Shown: positions 52,590 to 61,304 of the stretch, piece by piece
Numbering within the stretch: the first letter of the stretch is position 1
Layout: every line of letters begins with the position of its first letter
Origin: Faucicola sp048551375
GTDB taxonomy: Bacteria; Pseudomonadota; Gammaproteobacteria; Pseudomonadales; Moraxellaceae
Reading direction: 5' to 3'
DNA: 64,000 nucleotides
NCBI RefSeq assembly: GCF_048551375.1
Contig: NZ_JBLYZJ010000011.1
Coordinates: forward strand, 1 to 64,000
Notes under the pieces: generated by a model
What the model saw: the letters and a program-made list of their open reading frames with translations, nothing else
What the model was told of the DNA's origin: nothing
Database searches by the model: none
Program-made: the position numbers and the translations under genes

Positions 52590-52901
52590 ATGATAAATCA
52601 AAGTATTCATTTTAATATCAGTGGGAAAGAGGCGGATGCCCTAATGACCGCCTGTATCGCCCAAGGTATTACACCTGTTCAAGCATTTGAGCAGTTTATT
52701 TATAACGTGTTACCTAATAATCGCTCATCTAACTATGACTTAACCAAGCATGATAGCCAGTTTTCGACCAATAATCCTGTTGATACTCAAGCGGAGTACA
52801 ATCAAGAAACGGTAAATTTTTTGCTAAGTAGTGATAAAAATAAAGATTATCAGAGCTTTAAAACCGTTGACGCATTATTTGCTGATTTGGAAGAGGACTG
52901 A
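52590..52901 (+). CDS. RelB/DinJ-like orphan antitoxin
   Basis: The 103-aa acidic protein has an N-terminal ribbon-helix-helix pattern typical of RelB/DinJ: SIHFNISGKEADALMTACIA, then GITPVQAFEQFIYNV. A polar middle follows, and the C-terminus YQSFKTVDALFADLEED resembles the toxin-binding tail of that family. No RelE toxin follows; instead the stop codon overlaps (TGATG) the start of a TatD-family hydrolase. It may be a leftover antitoxin, or a regulator of the downstream gene. Confidence 0.65.
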   Translation: MINQSIHFNISGKEADALMTACIAQGITPVQAFEQFIYNVLPNNRSSNYDLTKHDSQFSTNNPVDTQAEYNQETVNFLLSSDKNKDYQSFKTVDALFADLEED

Positions 52902-53776
52902 TGTCAAATATGGCTAATTCAACCGAACTTGAGCCAAGAGAGATACTGCGTACCACTCAATTAATAGATACCCACACCCATTTTGATGTGCCAGAGTTTG
53001 ACCATGACCGAGCCGAGCAATCCGCCTTAGCATACCAACAAGGCATACGACACCTTGTCTTGATTGGCTATTTGGCAAAATACTTTCCCCAAATGCTCGC
53101 CTGTCAAACCCAAATGGCAAGCTTTCCCCTTGCCCCCAAAGCCCACCTTGCATTTGGGCTACACCCATTTTATATTCTTGAGCATAGCGAAGCTGATTTA
53201 CTACAACTTGAACAGTTTATCCAAGGCTATCCATCGGTTGCTATTGGTGAAATTGGGCTAGATACCTTTACCGATGAAATGAAAATCGCAGAAAATTATG
53301 CCAAACAGCAAGACTTTTTTATCAAGCAACTCGATTTAGCCAAAACTTACAATTTACCTGCGTTATTGCACATTCGCAAAGCTCATGGCGATACCCTCAA
53401 AATTTTAAAAGCAGAAAAATTTAAAAATGGCGGTATCGCTCATAGCTTTAGCGGTGGGATTCAAGAAGCCAAAGCCTTTGTCAGCTTGGGGTTTAAAATT
53501 GGTATCACAGGTCAAGTCACCAATCCAAATGCCAAAAAACTACGTAATACCCTTGTCGAACTGGTCAAAACCGTGGGGTTAGACAGTATCGTGATAGAAA
53601 CCGACTGCCCAGATTTTACCCCTGCCTGCTGTCATGCCTCGCATGGCAGACGCAATGTCCCTGCTAATTTGGTATATGTGTTGGACGAATTATCGGTATT
53701 GTTAGACGTGGAAAAATCGCAACTCATCCCCATATTATGGCAAAATAGCCTATCAGCGTTAAAATTAAATGAATAG
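52901..53776 (+). CDS. TatD family metal-dependent hydrolase (putative DNase)
   Basis: The 291-aa TIM-barrel protein has the metal-binding IDTHTHFDVPEF near residues 23-34, then AFGLHPFYI (about 84), AIGEIGLDTF (about 111), LLHIRKAHGDT (about 154), GIAHSFSGG (about 175) and ETDCPDFTP (about 229). These are the TatD/YcfH/YjjV motifs, with Cys instead of Ser in the last. Members are magnesium-dependent deoxyribonucleases, some acting on D-aminoacyl-tRNA. It is translationally coupled to the RelB-like gene upstream and overlaps tcdA by eight bases. Confidence 0.9.
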   Translation: MSNMANSTELEPREILRTTQLIDTHTHFDVPEFDHDRAEQSALAYQQGIRHLVLIGYLAKYFPQMLACQTQMASFPLAPKAHLAFGLHPFYILEHSEADLLQLEQFIQGYPSVAIGEIGLDTFTDEMKIAENYAKQQDFFIKQLDLAKTYNLPALLHIRKAHGDTLKILKAEKFKNGGIAHSFSGGIQEAKAFVSLGFKIGITGQVTNPNAKKLRNTLVELVKTVGLDSIVIETDCPDFTPACCHASHGRRNVPANLVYVLDELSVLLDVEKSQLIPILWQNSLSALKLNE

Positions 53777-54548
53777 TATGACAGATAACCAATACGACCG
53801 CCGTTTTGCAGGCACAAAAAAGCTCTACGGTGACACCAATTTTAATAAATTTGAAAATACCCATGCGTATGTTATCGGTGTGGGTGGGGTCGGCTCATGG
53901 GTTGCTGAGGGGCTGGCTCGTACAGCCGTGGGCGAAATTACCTTGGTGGATATGGATGTGCTGGTCGCTTCCAATGTCAATCGCCAGCTTCCTGCGATGG
54001 ATAGCACTTTTGGGCAGTCCAAAATCCAGGCAATGGCGGAACGTATCGGTCAGATTAACCCACTTATCCGATTACACTTGATAGATGACTTCTTAACCAA
54101 AGATAATGTGAAGTCTATTTTACCAGACCATCAGCAACTGACCTTATTAAAAAAACAAAAAAAGTCGGTCATTGTTTTGGACTGTGTGGATGACATGGAT
54201 GCCAAGCTCGCCATTGCTTTGCATTGTCGTTTTAATAAGCTAAAACTGATTATGTCAGGTGGGGCAGGGGGGAAAACTGACCCAACCATGATTCGAGTTA
54301 GTGATTTGAAAGATACTTTTCAAGACCCATTACTCGCCAAAGTTCGCCAAAAACTGCGACAAGATTATGGCATTAACCGTGAACTAAAGGACAAATTTAA
54401 CATCAAATGTGTCTATTCAACCCAACCACCAATTGTCGATAAATCCTGTCAAACAGGCGGATTACATTGTGGGGGTTATGGTTCGGCAGTCACGGTAACT
54501 TCCGTGGTTGGTATGGTGATGGTGGCTCAAAGTTTGACTTTTTTATAG
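53769..54548 (+). CDS. tcdA: tRNA threonylcarbamoyladenosine dehydratase (TcdA/CsdL)
   Basis: TcdA is an E1-like enzyme that cyclises t6A at position 37 of tRNAs to ct6A using ATP. The 259-aa protein has the nucleotide motif VIGVGGVGSWVAEGLAR (about 36-52), VDMDVLVASNVNRQ (about 60-73) and VLDCVDDMDAKLAI (about 137). The C-terminal part has VYSTQPPIVDKSC and GYGSAVTVTSVVGM. The start overlaps the TatD-family gene, so both may be co-translated. ATG 53778 is an alternative start. Confidence 0.92.
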   Translation: MNSMTDNQYDRRFAGTKKLYGDTNFNKFENTHAYVIGVGGVGSWVAEGLARTAVGEITLVDMDVLVASNVNRQLPAMDSTFGQSKIQAMAERIGQINPLIRLHLIDDFLTKDNVKSILPDHQQLTLLKKQKKSVIVLDCVDDMDAKLAIALHCRFNKLKLIMSGGAGGKTDPTMIRVSDLKDTFQDPLLAKVRQKLRQDYGINRELKDKFNIKCVYSTQPPIVDKSCQTGGLHCGGYGSAVTVTSVVGMVMVAQSLTFL

Positions 54549-54642
54549 TATAGTACATTTTTTTATAGTTTTATTAAGACCCTGTGGTTCAAACGCAAAA
54601 TGTGCTAATCGGTCTTAGTGGGCTTACAGGATTTAACCTGAT

Positions 54643-56418
54643 ATGAACCAACACCCTTCAAGTTTGCCACAATTAGAGGCAAATCTAATCAAATGTGACT
54701 TGACATCACGTGATATTGTTTCAGCATCAACCTTCTCTCGCAATGATTATGGTCAGTCAACTCAGCCAATTTATGTTTGGGATGAACTACGCCGAGTTGA
54801 AAAACTACGTGAATATGGCGTGATGCACACCCAGACTGAGCCTGCCTTTGATCGGATTGTGGATTTGGTACGGCGGTATTTTGCAGTACCGATTGTCGCC
54901 ATCAATTTCTTGGATGATAAAGAGATGTTTTCTAAGGCATGCTTTGGGCTTGAGCAAAGAGTCATGCCCAAAGACCTCAGTTTTTGTGCCACCACCATCG
55001 CCCAAACCGATATTATCTGTATTCCAGATACCTTTAACGTGCCAACGCTTGCCAATCATCCCTTTGTCTGTGGAGATACGCCGATTCGTTTTTATTCTGG
55101 CGTGCCGATTGTGGTTTATAATTCACATAATGAAGCCTTTGTGATTGGGGCATTGTGCATTGCCGATATGCGTCCACAAGTTGAGCTGGGTGACAATGAA
55201 CGTCAGGTATTGCGTCAATTTTCGGCGATGATTACCGATACCTTAGAGTTACGCTTGCAACAGCATAATACCGCCAAGGCTGCCGAATTAAAATCTGCAT
55301 TTTTGGCAAATATGAGCCATGAAATTCGCACGCCCATGAGTGGAATTATCGGTATTTTGGATTTGTTAAAACAAACCAAGCTTAGCCATTCGCAAGAAAA
55401 ATACCTTGAGCATATCCGTTCTGCCAATGAGCATTTACTGAATATTGTCAGTGATATTTTAGATTTATCCAAAGTCGAATCGGGCAAAATGCGATTTGAG
55501 CGGATTCCTGTGGATCTCAAAAAACTTTGCGAACAAGTCATTGGTATTTTTGTGGCTTCAGCAAAGGATAAATGTGTTGAATTATCGTTGTATTATGAAG
55601 ATGATACGGCTCGCTATGTGATGACAGACCCAGTGAGGGTGCGTCAGATTTTGAGTAATCTTATCAATAACGCAATTAAGTTTACACCTAAAGGGGGAGC
55701 TGTCACTGTTAGAGCCTTTAAGTGTTGTGGTGATTGCGAAGTAAAATTGCAAGTTAGTGATACTGGAATAGGCATTAAGCCTGAAGCACAAGCAGTCATT
55801 TTTGATGCGTATAATCAAGCCGATAAATTCACCCATCGTATTTATGGTGGTACAGGCTTGGGGTTATCCGTGTGTAAAGCTTTGGCAGAAGGGATGCACG
55901 GCACGATTAGCGTTGAGAGTGAGCAGGGTAAAGGCTCAACGTTTAGCTTATGTTTGCCATTAGAGCCAGTGGATGAAGCTATCTTAAAAACTTGGCACAA
56001 TGAACACGACCATAATAGCTGGCAGTTACCTCGAAAGACCGCCCATATTTTGCTTGCCGAAGATAATGAATTGAATGCAATGGTTGCCAAAAAAAGCTTG
56101 AAAAAGTTTGGTTATGAAGTGACTCATGCTAAAGATGGACAAGAGGCAGTAAACCTATTTACCCAATCGCCTAATAAATATCAAATTATTTTGATGGATC
56201 ATCAAATGCCCATCATGGATGGGGTGCAAGCCACCAAAGTTTTGAAAAAACGCTTTAGTAGCTTACCGCCGATTATTGCTGTCACCGCTCACGCCATGCA
56301 CGGTGATAAAGATGTGTATATTGAGGCAGGCATGCAGGATTATTGTACCAAGCCGTACAAGCCCGAAACCTTGGATTCGATGATTCAGCATTGGCTTCAT
56401 CAGCCAGTCGTTGCCTAG
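54643..56418 (+). CDS. GAF-domain hybrid sensor histidine kinase/response regulator
   Basis: The soluble 591-aa signalling protein has no membrane helix. A GAF domain covers about 65-205. The phospho-accepting His is in FLANMSHEIRTPMSG (about 224-238), with ATPase motifs LINNAIKFTP (about 345), DTGIGI and GGTGLGLSV (about 405). A receiver domain follows (about 470-585) with ILLAEDNELNA and phospho-acceptor Asp in ILMDHQMPIMDG. There is no output domain. Its partner, perhaps a phosphotransfer protein, is not in the window. The signal bound by the GAF domain is unknown. Confidence 0.93.
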   Translation: MNQHPSSLPQLEANLIKCDLTSRDIVSASTFSRNDYGQSTQPIYVWDELRRVEKLREYGVMHTQTEPAFDRIVDLVRRYFAVPIVAINFLDDKEMFSKACFGLEQRVMPKDLSFCATTIAQTDIICIPDTFNVPTLANHPFVCGDTPIRFYSGVPIVVYNSHNEAFVIGALCIADMRPQVELGDNERQVLRQFSAMITDTLELRLQQHNTAKAAELKSAFLANMSHEIRTPMSGIIGILDLLKQTKLSHSQEKYLEHIRSANEHLLNIVSDILDLSKVESGKMRFERIPVDLKKLCEQVIGIFVASAKDKCVELSLYYEDDTARYVMTDPVRVRQILSNLINNAIKFTPKGGAVTVRAFKCCGDCEVKLQVSDTGIGIKPEAQAVIFDAYNQADKFTHRIYGGTGLGLSVCKALAEGMHGTISVESEQGKGSTFSLCLPLEPVDEAILKTWHNEHDHNSWQLPRKTAHILLAEDNELNAMVAKKSLKKFGYEVTHAKDGQEAVNLFTQSPNKYQIILMDHQMPIMDGVQATKVLKKRFSSLPPIIAVTAHAMHGDKDVYIEAGMQDYCTKPYKPETLDSMIQHWLHQPVVA

Positions 56419-57326
56419 CCAAAACTTGAAAACACCACCATCAACACAGGTGAGATGATATTGACCAAAAACCCAAAGCTCATGGCAAGCGGTACGACCT
56501 CATTGCCCCCAGAGCTTTGGATGACAGGCAAGGTAAAATCCATCGTGGTCACGCCACCCAATCCCACAGCGGTACTGGGATAAGACCGCATTAACAATGG
56601 AATAAACAGCAAAGCAGTAAACTCTCGAATCAAATCATTGAGTAACGCCACACTGCCCCACACCGCCCCATACGCATCGGTCATAATAATGCCAGACAGC
56701 GAATACCAGCCATAGCCAGATGATAGTGCCAAACCCTGTGTCCATGTGACATTTGGCATAATAAGGGCATACAACAACCCACCCACTGCCACGCTCAGAC
56801 AAAAAATCACACTCACTTGCACGCCACGTTTATTGAGCAAGACTTGACGCAAAGTCATGCCTGCATGCGATAGCTGAAAGCCAACCAACAACACCAGCAC
56901 CATTAGCAAGCCTTTAATCATATTATCCAGTGGTAATGCCGATACAGGCAAAAATTTACCCAACACAAAACCTACCACCACACAGCCCAACTGAATGGCA
57001 CTGCCTGTCATATCAAAGCCTGTTTGGGCATGATGGTGAGGTAAGGTGCGTTGCCAAGGGTGGGTTTTATCAAACGCCCATAACGCCAATAACCCAGACC
57101 CCATGCTACATACTGCCAATACCGCCACGTTGAGTGCAATAAACCCAAGCTGTGAGCCGATATTATGAATCTGCGACAATGACAACCCAATACAGGTCAA
57201 AATCACAAACACCAATTTGGCAAGAATACTATCGACCCAAGGTTTGAAGCGATTGGGCAATGGTAAGATAAAGCCAATGACTAAAGGGGTTAAGATTAAA
57301 ATAAGGGTGATAAAATTATCCAACAT
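56415..57326 (-). CDS. lysO: Lysine exporter LysO family protein
   Basis: The 303-aa integral membrane protein has about eight or nine helices, recognisable as LysO (DUF340): PNRFKPWVDSILAKLVF near the N-terminus, then GSGLLALWAF, LSSGYGWYSLSGIIMTDAYG (about 200) and VGLGGVTTMDFTLPVIQ (about 255). E. coli LysO exports L-lysine and its toxic analogue thialysine. It converges on the hybrid kinase gene with a four-base overlap. Confidence 0.92.
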   Translation of the reverse strand: MLDNFITLILILTPLVIGFILPLPNRFKPWVDSILAKLVFVILTCIGLSLSQIHNIGSQLGFIALNVAVLAVCSMGSGLLALWAFDKTHPWQRTLPHHHAQTGFDMTGSAIQLGCVVVGFVLGKFLPVSALPLDNMIKGLLMVLVLLVGFQLSHAGMTLRQVLLNKRGVQVSVIFCLSVAVGGLLYALIMPNVTWTQGLALSSGYGWYSLSGIIMTDAYGAVWGSVALLNDLIREFTALLFIPLLMRSYPSTAVGLGGVTTMDFTLPVIQSSGGNEVVPLAMSFGFLVNIISPVLMVVFSSFG

Positions 57327-57496
57327 AGCAACGACAGCCCTTGATATCTATGCAAAATCGCTATTGTACTCGTAAAATAGGGCTTTGCCTAATCAATATA
57401 TCAAATCAATATATCCAACCTCTTACATAAATGGGCTAGTATTCGAGCAATATTTGTGTAAGATAGGCGGTATTTTTGTGTTGGTTTTAACAATTA

Positions 57497-57593
57497 GAAT
57501 TTATGCAAAAGACACTGGATTCCTGCATTCGCAGGAATGACGAAAAGTATATTTACTTGTCACCCCTGCGTAGGCAGGGGTCTAGCGTCTTTA
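57497..57593 (+). repeat. MITE family C, right-truncated copy
   Basis: After TA it reads GAATTTATGCAAAAGACACT, then has the two family C palindromes ATTCCTGCATTCGCAGGAAT and ACCCCTGCGTAGGCAGGGGT, and stops after GTCTTT without the right terminal repeat. It lies upstream of the DUF475 gene. Confidence 0.75.
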
Positions 57594-57624
57594 TTTGGCA
57601 AAATAAAGTAATAATAGGTAGGCT

Positions 57625-58701
57625 ATGAAACATTTTTATTTTGATATCGTCTTTACGCTGGTGGCGTTGGCAGTGGCGAGCTGGTGGGGCTTTACGCATG
57701 GTGGGTTATCTGCCATGTTCTCTGCCCTGTTTATCACGCTTATTTTGGCGGTGATGGAAGTGTCATTGTCGTTTGATAATGCCGTGGTCAATGCGTCTGT
57801 ATTGAAGCATTGGGATAAGTTTTGGAAAATGATTTTCTTGACCGTGGGTATGCTGATTGCGGTGTTTGGTATGCGATTGGTGTTTCCGATTGTGATTGTG
57901 GCTGTGACAGCGGACATGAGCATGATGGATGTCATCAATATGGCACTGCATAATCCCAAAGAATATTCTGCCAAACTAATGGAACACCATGCCGAAATTG
58001 CTGCGTTTGGTGGGATGTTCTTATTGTTAGTATTCCTCAATTTTATTTTTGATGAAAAAGAAATTCTATGGTTTAAATGGTTAGAACGCCGTTTGGCTCG
58101 CTTTGGCAAAGTCGATGCGATGAGTGTGTTTGTGGCGTTAACCTTATTGATGATTGCCTTGCAGTGGGTCGAAGAAGCCAAACAGTCAGTGGTGTTGATG
58201 GCTGGCGTGTTTGGGATTCTGATTTATTTGGGGGTGAATGTGTTGTCTAGCCTTATCGAGGGGGCGGATGATGATGACCCTGCGACTGAGGGTAGCATTG
58301 AGGGAGCTGAAGTCGCAGGAGCGATTGCCAAAGGTGGTATTGCAGGATTTATGTATTTGGAAGTGCTAGATGCCTCGTTTAGTTTTGATGGGGTGATTGG
58401 GGCGTTTGCGATTACCAATGATGTGATTATCATTATGTTGGGGCTTGCGATTGGTGCGATGTTTGTGCGTTCGATGACGATTTTCTTGGTCGAAAAAGGC
58501 ACATTGGATGAGTTTGTCTATCTTGAGCATGGGGCTCACTATGCTATTGGGGCATTGGCGATTATCATGCTGTTGGCGACTGTGCATGTCGAAGTACCTG
58601 AGATTGTCACAGGCTTGATTGGGATTGCCTTTATTGTATGGGCAGTGATGAACTCGATTAGTTATAACAAACGTGAAGCGTTACATAATCTGAAAAGTTA
58701 G
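57625..58701 (+). CDS. DUF475 (TerC-superfamily) integral membrane protein
   Basis: The 358-aa protein has about nine helices and is related to TerC: the paired acidic motifs are MEVSLSFDNAVVNASVL (about 45-61) and LEVLDASFSFDGVIGAFAI (about 248-266). An acidic loop, EGADDDDPATEG, lies near residue 214. DUF475 proteins often sit beside TerD genes, as here, and are presumed metal-ion transporters or sensors in tellurite/stress resistance loci. AGGTAG precedes the ATG. A terminator separates it from terD. Confidence 0.9.
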   Translation: MKHFYFDIVFTLVALAVASWWGFTHGGLSAMFSALFITLILAVMEVSLSFDNAVVNASVLKHWDKFWKMIFLTVGMLIAVFGMRLVFPIVIVAVTADMSMMDVINMALHNPKEYSAKLMEHHAEIAAFGGMFLLLVFLNFIFDEKEILWFKWLERRLARFGKVDAMSVFVALTLLMIALQWVEEAKQSVVLMAGVFGILIYLGVNVLSSLIEGADDDDPATEGSIEGAEVAGAIAKGGIAGFMYLEVLDASFSFDGVIGAFAITNDVIIIMLGLAIGAMFVRSMTIFLVEKGTLDEFVYLEHGAHYAIGALAIIMLLATVHVEVPEIVTGLIGIAFIVWAVMNSISYNKREALHNLKS

Positions 58702-58790
58702 TCAGATAATTTAAGAATTTGTCACATAATTATAACAGTCTAATGGCTAACGCTAACAGACAAAGATTTTCTCTCAAGGTATAGTTAAAA

Positions 58791-58817
58791 ACATGAGTTT
58801 CGGCTCATGTTTTTTTT
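58791..58817 (+). terminator. Rho-independent terminator between DUF475 gene and terD
   Basis: ACATGAG and CTCATGT form a seven-pair stem with loop TTTCGG, then seven T. It could end DUF475 messages or attenuate read-through into the TerD genes 40 bases downstream. Confidence 0.85.
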
Positions 58818-58857
58818 ATCAATCCTCTAACTTCTAATCATTGACAAGGAATTTTTT

Positions 58858-59433
58858 ATGGCTATTAGCTTAAGCAAAGGTGGCAACGTTAACTTATCAA
58901 AAGAAGCCCCAAGTTTGACCCAAATGAGTGTGGGTTTGGGCTGGAATCCACGAGCTACTGATGGGCAAGCATTTGACTTAGATGCGGTTGCATTTTTAGT
59001 CAGCGAAGCAGGTAAAGTACGTAATGACCAAGATTTTATCTTCTTTAACAACCTAAAATCAGCCGAAGGCTCGGTCGAGCATAAAGGCGATAACCGTACA
59101 GGTGAAGGAGCAGGGGATGATGAAGTTATCAATGTGGATTTGAGCAAAGTACCTGCTGATATTGCAAAAGTGGTATTTTGTGCAGTTATTTATGAAGGTC
59201 AAGCCCGTAACCAAAACTTTGGTCAAGTCGCAGGGGCGTATATTCGTATCGTGAATGCCCAAGGTGGTAGCGAAGTGGCTCGTTATGACTTGTCAGAGGA
59301 CAGCAGTACCGAAACGGCGATGATTTTTGGTGAGCTATACCGCCATAACGGCGAGTGGAAATTCCGTGCCGTGGGTCAAGGTTTTGCAGGCGGACTTGGT
59401 CCATTAGCCTCTGCTCATGGCGTGGCAGTGTAG
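58858..59433 (+). CDS. terD: TerD family calcium-binding stress protein (first copy)
   Basis: The 191-aa cytoplasmic protein has the typical TerD order: ISLSKGGNVNLSKEAPSL at the N-terminus, VGLGWNPR, DLDAVAFLVSE, DFIFFNN and the calcium site GDNRTGEGAGDDEVINVDL (about 81-99). A C-terminal GELYRHNGEWKFRAVGQGF closes it. TerD proteins are part of tellurite, phage and stress resistance systems; the molecular role is not settled. AAGGAA precedes the ATG. Nine bases separate it from the AIM24 gene. Confidence 0.93.
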   Translation: MAISLSKGGNVNLSKEAPSLTQMSVGLGWNPRATDGQAFDLDAVAFLVSEAGKVRNDQDFIFFNNLKSAEGSVEHKGDNRTGEGAGDDEVINVDLSKVPADIAKVVFCAVIYEGQARNQNFGQVAGAYIRIVNAQGGSEVARYDLSEDSSTETAMIFGELYRHNGEWKFRAVGQGFAGGLGPLASAHGVAV

Positions 59434-59442
59434 GCGGTCAAT

Positions 59443-60195
59443 ATGTCAGCAACGTTTAGTCTGATTGGTACAATTGAGCCATTTTTACATTGCAATCTAC
59501 AACGAGGCGATGCCATCTATTGCGAAGCCAATGCGATGGTGATGATGGAATCAAACCTCGAACTCAAAGGTCAAATGCGTGGCGGTATCATGCAATCCTT
59601 GATGAGACGCTTTGCCAATGACGAATCCCTGTTCCAACAACAAATCGAAGCCACGCATGGTGAGGGCGACTGTTTGCTCGCCCCCACCCTTGATGGTGAT
59701 ATGCAGATTTTGGATGTTGGAGCGGTACAATATACCTTGAGTGATGGGGCATTTGTGGCGGCTCATACCACGGTGGATATTCGTGCCAATATTCAGCGAA
59801 ATCTTGGCGGTGCAGTCTTTGGTGATACAGGTGGCTTTATGGTCATGCAAACCCAAGGGCAAGGTCAAGTGGTGGTATCAGGCTTTGGCTCACTGTTTGA
59901 AATTGATGTCACCCCAGAGAAAGACGTGGTCATTGATAATGGTCATGTCGTGTGTTGGGACAGTCGTCTACAATATAGCCTATCAATGGCGACCAGTCAG
60001 AAAAAAGGCTTTTTGGGTAATATCATCAATTCAGTCACCAGTGGCGAAGGCATGGTACTCAAATTCTCTGGACATGGCAAAGTCGTGATTTGCTCACGCA
60101 ACCGTGATACTTATCAAGGTTGGGTTCAAAGTCTATTGGGAACAAGCTCAGGCGGACGTGGTGGCAGTGGTGGATTATTGGATAATTTATTGTAA
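59443..60195 (+). CDS. AIM24/TIGR00266 family protein
   Basis: The 250-aa protein has a beta-rich fold of the AIM24 family: LQRGDAIYCEANAMVMM, LELKGQMRGG, GGFMVMQTQGQGQVVVSGFG and VLKFSGHGKVVICSRN are the recognisable strands. Related genes accompany terD in stress clusters. The C-terminus is Gly/Ser-rich (GTSSGGRGGSGG). Function is unknown; some homologues are thought to aid membrane or stress signalling. It is in an operon between two terD genes. Confidence 0.9.
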   Translation: MSATFSLIGTIEPFLHCNLQRGDAIYCEANAMVMMESNLELKGQMRGGIMQSLMRRFANDESLFQQQIEATHGEGDCLLAPTLDGDMQILDVGAVQYTLSDGAFVAAHTTVDIRANIQRNLGGAVFGDTGGFMVMQTQGQGQVVVSGFGSLFEIDVTPEKDVVIDNGHVVCWDSRLQYSLSMATSQKKGFLGNIINSVTSGEGMVLKFSGHGKVVICSRNRDTYQGWVQSLLGTSSGGRGGSGGLLDNLL

Positions 60196-60262
60196 GTAGT
60201 TGGACAAATTTAATCACAAACAAGTCTATTGCCCAAGGGCAATCGGCTTGATAGGAAGCGTT

Positions 60263-60877
60263 ATGGCAGTTAATTTACAAAAAGGTCAAAAAATTTCATT
60301 AGAAAAAGAAGCAGGTACAAGTCTTGCCCAAATTAAAATGGGATTGGGTTGGGATACTGCGACTACCGCTGGCAAAAAAACAGGCGGATTTTTAAGCGGT
60401 TTATTTGGTGGTGGTACGCCAAGCCAAGACCATATTGACCTTGATGCGTCTTGTATGTTGTTTGATAGTCAGCAACAACTGATTGAGGCGGTATGGTTTG
60501 GGCAACTACAATCCAAAGATGGTAGCGTGGTGCATACAGGTGATAACCGCACAGGGGCAGGTGATGGCGATGATGAAGTCATTAATGTCAATTTATCCGC
60601 CATTCCAAGCCACGTGCAGTCATTGGTATTTACCGTCAACAGCTTTACAGGGCAAAGTTTTGCCACCGTGAATAACGCCTATTGCCGTTTAACAAATGCC
60701 AATAACAATGGCGAAGTAGCACGTTATGATTTGTCGGCACAAGGTACGCACACGGCGTTGATTTTGGCAAAATTATACCGCCATAATGGCGAGTGGAAAA
60801 TGCACGCCATTGGTGAAACAGCGACAGGGCGGACTTTCCATGATTTATTGCCTGTTGTTACACCACATTTGGGGTAA
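60263..60877 (+). CDS. TerD family protein (second copy)
   Basis: The ATG at 60263 (MAVNLQKGQKISLEKEAG) has AGGAAG six bases upstream, giving 204 aa; the open frame begins 21 codons earlier without support. It shares the TerD core: MGLGWDTA, DLDASCMLFDS, the calcium site GDNRTGAGDGDDEVINVNL and KLYRHNGEWKMHAIGE. A Gly-rich insert (TGGFLSGLFGGGTPSQD) after the GLGW motif marks the TerF/TerX-like subgroup. It closes the terD-AIM24-terD operon, followed by a terminator. Confidence 0.92.
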   Translation: MAVNLQKGQKISLEKEAGTSLAQIKMGLGWDTATTAGKKTGGFLSGLFGGGTPSQDHIDLDASCMLFDSQQQLIEAVWFGQLQSKDGSVVHTGDNRTGAGDGDDEVINVNLSAIPSHVQSLVFTVNSFTGQSFATVNNAYCRLTNANNNGEVARYDLSAQGTHTALILAKLYRHNGEWKMHAIGETATGRTFHDLLPVVTPHLG

Positions 60878-60899
60878 GTTTAAATTGTCAATTCGTATC

Positions 60900-60929
60900 A
60901 CGCCTCAATTTTGATTGGGGCGTTTTTTT
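60900..60929 (+). terminator. Rho-independent terminator of the ter operon
   Basis: ACGCCTCAAT and ATTGGGGCGT form a ten-pair stem with one T-G wobble and loop TTTG, followed by seven T. Confidence 0.9.
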
Positions 60930-61028
60930 GGCTTGCAAAAGATTGACACAAACAATTCACATTATGCCCAGTTTTCTTGCTAAAATATCTGTTTTAGTGA
61001 TAAGGCTCTTTCCATACTTAATGCTTTA

Positions 61029-61149
61029 GGACTTACGCAAAAATGCCATTTGTAGGTTGGGTGGAAGAATGACACCCAACATAAACCATTTAAATTGTTG
61101 GGTATCGCAAGCTCTACCCAACCTACGATTTGGTTAAATGCGTAAGTCC
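61029..61149 (+). repeat. MITE family A, full copy (121 bp)
   Basis: GGACTTACGCAAAAATGCC at the left and AAATGCGTAAGTCC at the right are inverted copies with TA outside. It is nearly identical to 42755-42875, which suggests recent spread. It lies in the 490-base spacer after the ter operon, which also holds a terminator and one palindrome. Confidence 0.88.
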
Positions 61150-61281
61150 TATTCTTGACAGAATATATTGTGGGTAACGCTTTGCTAACCCACGCTTAGG
61201 GGTTTGGAAAGAGGTCTAATGCGTCTATGTTTCACCCCAAGTTTTATAGTGAATTAAACCAAAATAAGATTTTAAAGTTTT

Positions 61282-61304
61282 GGGCGTATGCAATACGCCC
61301 CTAC
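61282..61304. repeat. Family B palindrome, inverted long version
   Basis: GGGCGTATGCAATACGCCCC followed by TAC, with TTCTAGTTCAAACGACTATA downstream matching the reverse complement of the flank at 45797-45838. An open frame runs through it into the next gene, but the real start of that gene is downstream. Confidence 0.75.

Noticed and set aside
52299..52610. 103-residue open frame on the minus strand
   Set aside because: It has no ribosome site, reads as hydrophobic and irregular sequence, and covers a terminator arm and the start of the RelB-like gene; the small plus-strand ORF is slightly more plausible.
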